DNA from: an uncultured Elusimicrobium sp.
Lineage (GTDB): Bacteria > Elusimicrobiota > Elusimicrobia > Elusimicrobiales > Elusimicrobiaceae
DNA: 18,823 nt
NCBI GenBank assembly: GCA_937891135.1
Contig: CALAFB010000072.1
Span: 1 to 18,823, forward strand
Direction of reading: 5' to 3'
The notes beneath the pieces are model-generated. The model did not search any database. It worked only from the letters and a program-made list of their open reading frames with translations, and was not told the DNA's origin. Within the stretch, counting starts at the first letter, position 1, and each line of letters opens with the position of its first letter. The translations under genes were made by a program, and so were the position numbers. Of the stretch, positions 13,292 through 18,823 are shown piece by piece.

Positions 13292-14569
13292 ATGGGATTT
13301 TTTGGGTACATACTGAACTACTTCAGGCGGGAGACCGCCGCACCTGTTGAACAGGGCGCGGCGGCTGCCGCTGACGGTAGCGGAGACCAGCCGCTGACCC
13401 CCCGCCAGGGTGGTACGTGGTGGCCGTCCTATACCGGTCAGACGGCCTTATGCGTGGCGACGGTGTACCGCTGCGTTAAATTCGTGGCTGAAAGTGTCGC
13501 TAACCTCAACGTGCAGTATATGCGCCGCAAGGGCGGCATCTTCGTGGAAGACCAGGACAGCCGCCTGTCTTATCTGCTGAACGTGCAGCCGGACGTAGCT
13601 ACTAACGCTTTTGATTTCTGGGTACAGGTAGTGCAAAATATCCTGCTGGACGGTAACGCCTATATCGTGCCTATCTATAGCCCTGTTACTATGGATTTCG
13701 ACCGGCTGGCCCTGTGCGGGCGCGGCACGGTGGTGCATAACACGATAAGCGATACGTACACGGTGCGCGATACCGCTAACGGCATCTACGGCATCTATGA
13801 CGAAGACGAGATTATACACCTTAAGGGTCTTACCACTTACGACAGCAAGGTAGGTGTTTCCGTGCTGACCTTTGCCAGGCTTACGCTGGACATAGCCGCC
13901 GTGGGCGACGCTGAGACCTACGACCGTTTTAAGAACGGCGGCAACGTGCGCGGGATCGTCTCTAACGACACCAGCGTGCGCGGCTTCGGAGAGTACCAGG
14001 ACAAAGAACTGGAAAAGACAGCCGAAAGCGTGGACGACCGGTTTAGGCACGGCGAAAGGATTGTTAGCCTGCCTGGCCAGGTAGAGTTTAAGCAGCTTTC
14101 TTTGTCCAGCACGGATATGCAGTTTCTGGAAAGCCGGAAGTTTACCGTTAGGGATATTTGCCGCTTCTTTGGCGTGCATCCGTCTTTCGTCTTTGACGAT
14201 ACAAGCAATAACTACAAGTCTGCCGAAATGGCTAACGTGGCTTTCCTGTCCAACACGCTTAACCCGCTGCTGCGGAAAATTGAAAGCGAGCTGCAAAGGA
14301 AACTGTTTAGCCCTAGTATGTACGGCAAACGCAAGGTGCAATTTGACCGGCGCGGCCTGTATGCCTGCGACCTGGAAAGCCGCATAAAGTACCAGACAGA
14401 CACTATAGCCGCCGGTCTGTACACAGTGAACGAGTGGCGGCAGGAAGAAAACAAGCCCGCCGTAGAGGGCGGCGACACCGTACTGGTGTCTGCGAACCTT
14501 AAGAGCATTAACGAGCTGTCGGCCCCGGCCCCGGCTCCCAATACCCCTATCGATGGAAAAGAGGAATAA
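13292..14569 (+). CDS. HK97-type portal protein
   Basis: A 425-residue portal protein, the twelve-fold ring at the head vertex through which DNA enters and leaves. The pattern A-T-V-Y-R-C-V-K-F-V-A-E-S-V-A near residues 50-70, the DGNAYI strand, the D-E-I-I-H-L-K-G segment and the F-G-V-H-P-S-F-V-F-D...N-Y-K-S-A-E region are typical of the HK97 portal family. The C-terminus is rich in Ala and Pro. I start at ATG 13292; the same frame also has a TTG two codons upstream. The last 17 bases overlap the protease gene. Gene order portal-protease-capsid is that of HK97. Confidence 0.93.
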   Translation: MGFFGYILNYFRRETAAPVEQGAAAAADGSGDQPLTPRQGGTWWPSYTGQTALCVATVYRCVKFVAESVANLNVQYMRRKGGIFVEDQDSRLSYLLNVQPDVATNAFDFWVQVVQNILLDGNAYIVPIYSPVTMDFDRLALCGRGTVVHNTISDTYTVRDTANGIYGIYDEDEIIHLKGLTTYDSKVGVSVLTFARLTLDIAAVGDAETYDRFKNGGNVRGIVSNDTSVRGFGEYQDKELEKTAESVDDRFRHGERIVSLPGQVEFKQLSLSSTDMQFLESRKFTVRDICRFFGVHPSFVFDDTSNNYKSAEMANVAFLSNTLNPLLRKIESELQRKLFSPSMYGKRKVQFDRRGLYACDLESRIKYQTDTIAAGLYTVNEWRQEENKPAVEGGDTVLVSANLKSINELSAPAPAPNTPIDGKEE

Positions 14570-15248
14570 AAACGACCTGGTGCGGCGCGAAGTAATCGTG
14601 GCCGACCTGCACGTGCGCGAAGCGGCAGAGGGCGAAACACCCAGCCGCGTAATCGCTGGCCGTGCTATTCTGTTTAATACGCCGTCGGCGCCCCTGTGGA
14701 GCGACGAAGACGAAGAAGCGCGGGAAATCATTGCGCCGGAAGCCATTACCAAAGAACTGCTGGACGGCTGCGACATAAAATTTACAATGTTCCACGACCG
14801 GCAGCTGATTTTGGCGCGCTCCAAGAATGGCAGCGGCACGCTGTCTTACACCGTGGACAGCCAGGGCGTGGCTTTCGAGTTTGAAGCCCCTAACACCGTG
14901 GATGGAGACAAGGCCCTGGAACTGGTACGCCGTGGCGACCTGGCCGGGTGCAGCTTCGCTTTCAGTACCCATTACTGGGACGAAGCCTTTGTTACCCGCG
15001 CCGTGGAAGTGAGGGACGGCCGCGCCTACATTACCTACACGGTTAAGGCCGTTACCGGCGTCTACGATATGACGCTGGCTGCCGATCCCGCGTACCCGGA
15101 CACTTCCGTAGAAGCCCGCGAGTTTGCCAGGGATCTGCGCGAAGCAGCTAAACCGGCAGAGCCGGAAACCCCCAAAGTAGATAAAGAGAAAGTAACAGCG
15201 CAGCTGCGCGAAATGCGAAACGCTGCTAATACTAAAGTTTTTGTTTAA
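14553..15248 (+). CDS. Prohead maturation protease (HK97/U35 type)
   Basis: A 231-residue serine protease that cleaves scaffold and capsid delta domains in the prohead. The likely catalytic histidine is H81 in F-T-M-F-H-D-R. The likely catalytic serine is S134 in R-R-G-D-L-A-G-C-S-F-A-F, the usual serine site of the family. V-A-G-R-A-I-L-F-N near the start and Y-D-M-T-L-A-A-D-P-A-Y-P near residue 170 are also typical. The C-terminal 45 residues are charged and helical, possibly the self-cleaved part. The ATG overlaps the portal gene by 17 bases. The stop is 19 bases before the capsid ATG. Confidence 0.93.
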   Translation: MEKRNKNDLVRREVIVADLHVREAAEGETPSRVIAGRAILFNTPSAPLWSDEDEEAREIIAPEAITKELLDGCDIKFTMFHDRQLILARSKNGSGTLSYTVDSQGVAFEFEAPNTVDGDKALELVRRGDLAGCSFAFSTHYWDEAFVTRAVEVRDGRAYITYTVKAVTGVYDMTLAADPAYPDTSVEAREFARDLREAAKPAEPETPKVDKEKVTAQLREMRNAANTKVFV

Positions 15249-15267
15249 CCTCAAAAGTTTTTCAGCA

Positions 15268-16635
15268 ATGAAGAAAAACACTGTAAACGTCCGTGAACTG
15301 GTCGAAAAGTACCAGTCCAACTGCGAGCGCATCAATGCTATTGCTGATGCGTGCGAAACCGAGCAGCGCGAACGCACCGAGGCCGAGACCAAAGAGTACG
15401 AAGCCCTGGCACGCGAAAACCAGCTGCTTGCTATGCGTATGCAGGCCGCAACCGCAGAACACCTGCGCGAGAACCCCAACGCCGTGGCTGACGCGGAAAA
15501 GCTGATCCGTGAGAACGTGGCAGCTGGCCGTAAGACCGAAATTACCCTTATCCGTGAGGGCGAATTTGCCGGTATGATGGTCTCCGATGCAACCAACGGC
15601 GGTATTGTCCCCCTGTCCGTGCAGGACTTCATTAAGCCCCTTGTTGAGGGCTTTATCCTCGACAAAGTGGGCCTGCCTATGCCTACCGGCCTGGTGGGTG
15701 ATTTCGTATGGCCCATTTACGACCTTGCCGATGCTACGGTAGCTGGCGAGGGCGTGGCCCTGTCTGACAGCAAAATTAACCTGTCCAAGCTGACCGCAAG
15801 CCCTGAGCGTATCGGTATCGCTATCCCGGTTACCAACCAGGCTATTAACCAGTCTGCCGGTCTTATCGAAACCCTTGTAAAGCAGGTTATGCCGCAGGCC
15901 GTCGCCCAGCTGCTTAACAAGATCGTTTTTGGTCTTACAAAGGTTACTGGCGCCACCAACCTTGTTGGCCCCTTTGCCCATATTATCGCAAAGGGTGGCG
16001 AAAGTCCTACCACCGAAGACAATCGTTACGCAGACAAAGTGGCTATCCACGAAACCCCTGCTTTTGTCGAGCTTAATGCTAAGATGAAAGCAAAGGTACT
16101 GGAAACCGGTATAGACGGCGCCCACCTGTGCTGGGTTATGACCAAATCTATGCAGGCTATTCTTGAGGGTACCCCGATCAACGCTAACGGCATCTATGTA
16201 CCTATGGTACAGGATGGCAAGCTGTGCGGTCTCCCGATCCATACCAGCAACGTTATGCGCAAGACCGTGGTAACCTACAAAAAGGCTACCGTTAGTGGCA
16301 GCTCTACCACCTGGGCCGCTTGCGACAAGCCCGCGCAGGAAAGCGGCATCCACTTCCACGTAGTTTGCACCCCGAACAACGAAGCCACTGTGCTGGCTGC
16401 GCTTACCGCTTCTAACAACAACGTGGCCGAGATTACCACCGTTACGGAGTATATCGGCCTGGGCGACTGGGGCTACCAGCCTATGGGCCTGTTTAACAGC
16501 TTGCGTTTCGTCGTCGATCCTTTCAGCCAGGCCCGCAAAGACGCGGTGGACTTCGTGCTGAACTGCGACTACGCAACCAAGACGCTGCGCCCCGAAGCTT
16601 TCCTGCTGGGTGAAGCGTCCGTGGCAAACTCCTAA
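15268..16635 (+). CDS. Major capsid protein (HK97 fold)
   Basis: A 455-residue capsid subunit with an N-terminal delta-like domain (about 1-90) that looks like a coiled coil rich in Glu, Arg and Ala and would be removed by the protease. After it comes an HK97-fold body: G-G-I-V-P-L-S-V-Q-D-F-I-K-P-L near 110, P-E-R-I-G-I-A-I-P-V-T-N-Q (spine helix region), and the C-terminal F-S-Q-A-R-K-D-A-V-D-F-V-L-N-C-D-Y-A. The start is ATG 15268; a TTG at 15241 in frame is not needed. Codon use is skewed: only one ATA among about 27 isoleucine codons and many CGT, GGT and CTT, which fits a highly expressed gene. Confidence 0.93.
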   Translation: MKKNTVNVRELVEKYQSNCERINAIADACETEQRERTEAETKEYEALARENQLLAMRMQAATAEHLRENPNAVADAEKLIRENVAAGRKTEITLIREGEFAGMMVSDATNGGIVPLSVQDFIKPLVEGFILDKVGLPMPTGLVGDFVWPIYDLADATVAGEGVALSDSKINLSKLTASPERIGIAIPVTNQAINQSAGLIETLVKQVMPQAVAQLLNKIVFGLTKVTGATNLVGPFAHIIAKGGESPTTEDNRYADKVAIHETPAFVELNAKMKAKVLETGIDGAHLCWVMTKSMQAILEGTPINANGIYVPMVQDGKLCGLPIHTSNVMRKTVVTYKKATVSGSSTTWAACDKPAQESGIHFHVVCTPNNEATVLAALTASNNNVAEITTVTEYIGLGDWGYQPMGLFNSLRFVVDPFSQARKDAVDFVLNCDYATKTLRPEAFLLGEASVANS

Positions 16636-16672
16636 TTACCGAACTATCGACGTAGCACTAAAGTTTTGAATT

Positions 16673-16999
16673 ATGCCTGTAGTGAGTTTGGCCCTGTTTA
16701 AGAAGCACGTACGTGCCGACGATTTCGTGGACGACGACGAGCTGATGCAGCATTACGTAAATGCCGCGGAAGCGCACGTTATCCAGGCCACCAACCGCAC
16801 AGACGCTGAACTGCAAGAACTGGGCGGCGGCGAATACCCCGCCCAGCTTAAGCAGGCAGTTTTGCTGCTGGCAGGCCACTGGTACAACCAGCGCGAAAGC
16901 GTAGCCGGCGTGCAGATGCACGAAGTGCCGGACGCGCTACAAGCTTTAATCAAGCCCTTTAGAAAGTTAGTGGACGATACTACCGAAAACACCGACTAA
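16673..16999 (+). CDS. Head-tail connector protein (gp6-like)
   Basis: A 108-residue adaptor that docks on the portal ring. The helical pattern V-S-L-A-L-F-K-K-H-V-R-A-D-D-F-V-D-D-D-E-L-M-Q-H-Y-V-N-A-A-E-A-H-V, followed by P-A-Q-L-K-Q-A-V-L-L-L-A-G-H-W-Y-N-Q-R-E, is that of HK97 gp6-like connectors, and the length fits. It lies directly after the capsid gene, separated by 37 bases with a TAAAGTTTT string also seen before the capsid start. The next gene follows after 3 bases. Confidence 0.9.
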   Translation: MPVVSLALFKKHVRADDFVDDDELMQHYVNAAEAHVIQATNRTDAELQELGGGEYPAQLKQAVLLLAGHWYNQRESVAGVQMHEVPDALQALIKPFRKLVDDTTENTD

Positions 17000-17002
17000 G
17001 CT

Positions 17003-17323
17003 ATGCAAGCGGGACGTATGAAATATAAAATTACGCTGTTGGAACCGCAGACGGAAACGACTGCATCCGGAAACGAAAGGATCACTTACGCTGCCACCCG
17101 CACGGTCTGGGCCGAAAGGGTTAAGGCTACCGGGCGGCGAAGCGAAGAAGTGGGCGAGCATTTCCCGGACTACAGCACGGAATTTAACATACGCGACGCG
17201 CACCCGGTAGAAGAAAACTGGCGGGTACAGCAGGTAGGCGGCGAACTTTACACGGTAACAAACATTATCCCTAATCTGGACAGGGGCTACAAAACTTTGG
17301 TGTGCGTAAGGGTAAATGAGTAG
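17003..17323 (+). CDS. Head closure / head-tail joining protein
   Basis: A 106-residue beta-rich protein of the SPP1 gp16-like head-tail joining group. It begins with A-G-R-M-K-Y-K-I-T-L-L-E-P-Q-T, continues with T-V-W-A-E-R-V-K-A-T-G-R-R-S-E-E and ends in Y-T-V-T-N-I-I-P-N-L-D-R. This matches the usual small barrel that closes the head after packaging. Its place between the gp6-like and gp10-like genes is the expected one. An internal ATG at codon 6 is a possible alternative start. Confidence 0.85.
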   Translation: MQAGRMKYKITLLEPQTETTASGNERITYAATRTVWAERVKATGRRSEEVGEHFPDYSTEFNIRDAHPVEENWRVQQVGGELYTVTNIIPNLDRGYKTLVCVRVNE

Positions 17324-17334
17324 CAGGCGGCGGT

Positions 17335-17856
17335 ATGGAAGCGCGGTACGACGACAGCAATTTGCAGCGGCTATTCGCTGAATTGGAGCCGAAACGGCGG
17401 GTACAGGCGTTAAAAGGCGGCTTCCGTAGGGAAGCTAACCAGGTACGCAAAACGGCTATTAACAACCTGCGCAGTAGTGGCATCCGTACAGACCGCGATC
17501 TGGAAAGCGGCGTACGTGCAGTCGTCTTCAAACGGCAAGCGGGTTTCCGTGTTACCGTAGGCACCAAAGCGGGAAAGAAGCAGTACGGTTTCCATAAGAA
17601 CCGGCGCGGCGAATTAAAACCAGTCCTGCTATGGGCCGAAATGGGAACGGAAGACCGGCGTACTAAGTCTAACGGTGGAAAGCATACCAGGCAGTGGACA
17701 GGGCGTTTACGCAGCAGCCACTATACAGGTAGGATGAAGCGCTACGGCTTTATGGCCCAGACCTTAGAACAGGTGCGCGACAGCGTTACCGATAACCTGC
17801 ATAACGAAATTATCCAGAACGTCGAAAGAGTAGCAAAGAAGTATGGCTGTAAATAA
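17335..17856 (+). CDS. HK97 gp10-like head-tail protein
   Basis: A 173-residue basic protein, assigned to the HK97 gp10-like group that works at the head-tail junction or tail terminus. It has a long N-terminal helix (LFAELEPKRRVQALKGGFRREANQVRKTAINNLR), a beta segment (RVTVGTKAG, LKPVLLWAEMGTEDRR) with the W-A-E-x-G-T pattern seen in the family, a basic flexible loop (residues about 112-140), and a C-terminal helix. It overlaps the next gene by 14 bases. Confidence 0.8.
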   Translation: MEARYDDSNLQRLFAELEPKRRVQALKGGFRREANQVRKTAINNLRSSGIRTDRDLESGVRAVVFKRQAGFRVTVGTKAGKKQYGFHKNRRGELKPVLLWAEMGTEDRRTKSNGGKHTRQWTGRLRSSHYTGRMKRYGFMAQTLEQVRDSVTDNLHNEIIQNVERVAKKYGCK

Positions 17857-18244
17857 AACGTCTCTAAGCATAGGTACGCTGATCCGGGAAATGCTGCTGG
17901 ACAGTGCCGACGTAACGGCACGTACCAATAAGATTTACCCGGTGGCCAGCGACAAAGCCGAGCTGCCGTACATACTGTACCGGCGTGCGGCCCTGGAACA
18001 GAACCCGCAGAAAAGCGGGCAGCCAGGCGCCGATACCGTACAGATGGAAGTAATTTGCTTTGCGGCGGATTACGACGACTGCCTGGAACTGGCCGAAGCC
18101 GTGCGCGGTGCGCTGGACAACAGGCGCGGCGTACAATCGGATGACGATACGCTGGCGCTTAGCAGCTGCCAGCTGGTGGACAGTGAAGAAGCCTGGCAGG
18201 ATGACGCGCACGTACAGCAACTGATATTTAACGTAAAAGTCTAA
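17843..18244 (+). CDS. Tail completion protein (DUF3168-like)
   Basis: A 133-residue protein of the DUF3168 or tail-terminator type. Typical are the N-terminal helix (IGTLIREMLLDSADVTAR), I-Y-P-V-A-S-D-K-A-E-L-P-Y-I-L-Y-R-R, the strand M-E-V-I-C-F-A-A-D-Y-D-D-C-L-E-L-A-E-A-V-R-G-A-L-D, and a final strand Q-Q-L-I-F-N-V-K-V. Members end tail polymerisation and join tail to head. The gene overlaps the gp10-like gene and precedes the major tail gene, exactly the standard order. Confidence 0.85.
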   Translation: MAVNKTSLSIGTLIREMLLDSADVTARTNKIYPVASDKAELPYILYRRAALEQNPQKSGQPGADTVQMEVICFAADYDDCLELAEAVRGALDNRRGVQSDDDTLALSSCQLVDSEEAWQDDAHVQQLIFNVKV

Positions 18245-18263
18245 CGAATAAACAGTATAAGCA

Positions 18264-18752
18264 ATGGCAAAAACTGCACGCACAGGCTACTGCAATGGTA
18301 GCGATATGCTGGTTTACGTGGGCGGTAGCGCCGTGGGGCATTGCACCAGCCACACCGCAACGTTTGCCAGCGAGACCAAAGACCGCGCCGTAAAGCCGGT
18401 AGCGTCTGCTGATCTTACTTCCGGACTGTGGAAAGGAAAAACTGTTGTCGGTCTTTCCATTTCCATTTCCGCAGAGGGACTGGTACATTATGACGAAACG
18501 GAAAGCGGCTTCAAAGAGTTGCTGACCGCCTGGAAGACCGGCCAGCCGGTTACCGTTAAGTGTATGGAACGTGCCAACGATAATGACCCCTACCTGGAAG
18601 GCAGCTTCATTATTACCAATTTGGAGCGCACCGACCCCGCGCAGGACGATGCTACCTACAGTATCCAGTTGGAGAATAACGGCCAGCCTACCACCCTAGA
18701 TCCGACCGCCATTACCGAGAACGTAGCCGCTACACCGGCCACCCAAAGCTAG
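18264..18752 (+). CDS. Major tail (tube) protein
   Basis: A 162-residue protein at the position of the tail tube gene. It shows a beta-rich pattern typical of tube proteins: D-M-L-V-Y-V-G-G-S-A-V-G-H-C-T near the start, T-S-G-L-W-K-G-K-T-V-V-G-L-S-I-S-I-S-A-E-G-L, then F-K-E-L-L-T-A-W-K-T-G-Q-P-V-T-V-K, and a Thr/Ala/Pro-rich end. This supports a long flexible tail (siphovirus-like). The exact subfamily is uncertain. The leader AACAGTATAAGCA contains no Shine-Dalgarno. Confidence 0.85.
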   Translation: MAKTARTGYCNGSDMLVYVGGSAVGHCTSHTATFASETKDRAVKPVASADLTSGLWKGKTVVGLSISISAEGLVHYDETESGFKELLTAWKTGQPVTVKCMERANDNDPYLEGSFIITNLERTDPAQDDATYSIQLENNGQPTTLDPTAITENVAATPATQS

Positions 18753-18762
18753 ATTATCGGAT

Positions 18763-18823
18763 ATGGCTAAAATCGAAATCAAGATTAACGGCGAAGCATA
18801 CCCCTGTCGGCCTACGATGGGGG
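18763..18823 (+). CDS. Probable tail assembly chaperone, N-terminal part (partial)
   Basis: Only the first 20 codons are inside the window; the gene runs off the right edge. The start M-A-K-I-E-I-K-I-N-G, then Y-P-C-R-P-T-M-G, resembles small tail assembly proteins encoded right after the major tail protein, which often carry a programmed frameshift further on. The ATG follows a GGAT leader, 11 bases after the tail protein stop. Confidence 0.5.
   Translation, partial: MAKIEIKINGEAYPCRPTMG

Noticed and set aside
13448..14839. Long open frame on the minus strand (463 codons) opposite the portal and protease genes
   Set aside because: It lies wholly opposite strong HK97 portal and protease genes with clear motifs. 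Its product is low-complexity, His/Val/Ala-rich and matches nothing. It is a by-product of codon bias.
15241..15267. TTG start for the major capsid protein
   Set aside because: A normal ATG lies 27 bases downstream, and the extension overlaps the protease stop without added homology.
15262..16359. Minus-strand open frame of 365 codons opposite the capsid gene
   Set aside because: It mirrors the capsid coding frame, has no recognisable domain and breaks the uniform + strand layout.

Overview
The window is a stretch of a tailed double-stranded DNA phage or prophage. All genes are on the + strand, tightly packed and often overlapping by 1-20 bases. A complete replication module (about 1-10 kb) is followed by a DNA-packaging, head and connector module of HK97 type (about 10.3-18.8 kb). 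Both ends cut through genes. I see no integrase, repressor, lysis gene, tRNA or rRNA, so lifestyle cannot be decided. The host is probably a Bacteroidota member (Bacteroidales). Almost no start has a Shine-Dalgarno sequence, and A/T-rich leaders precede many starts. One protein carries a DUF1566/FISUMP-like C-terminus of the sort common in gut Bacteroidales. The moderately high GC would fit Alistipes or a similar genus better than Bacteroides itself; this is inference.

Replication module: the end of a DUF2800 protein, a DUF2815 single-strand DNA-binding protein, two small helical proteins (one with a lysine-rich tail), a phage family A DNA polymerase with a proofreading domain, an unknown protein, a C-type-lectin-like (DUF1566) protein, and a chain of five very small overlapping genes. 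Next come a large VapE/VirE-like primase-ATPase, a 302-base gene-free region with ten copies of GTAAACC in both orientations, a VRR-NUC nuclease and an SNF2-like helicase. The order DUF2800-DUF2815-PolA-VapE-VRR_NUC-SNF2 is a known phage replication set. The repeat region, placed right after the primase-ATPase gene, is the best candidate for the replication origin or a master operator.

Structural module: a ribbon-helix-helix-like protein, HNH endonuclease, P27-type small terminase, large terminase, an unknown protein, a gene-free control region, portal, U35 prohead protease, major capsid protein, gp6-like connector, head-closure protein, HK97 gp10-like protein, DUF3168 tail-completion protein, major tail protein, and the start of a probable tail assembly protein. 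HNH next to small terminase is the arrangement of cos-type phages, and a cos site may lie in the gap between them.

Most worth following up: the GTAAACC repeat region; a 34-residue peptide with a textbook sliding-clamp-binding motif (QLSLF); and the lectin-like gene followed by an 8-bp GC-rich hairpin with a 4-base loop, which recalls the target end of a diversity-generating retroelement, although no reverse transcriptase or template repeat is visible here.
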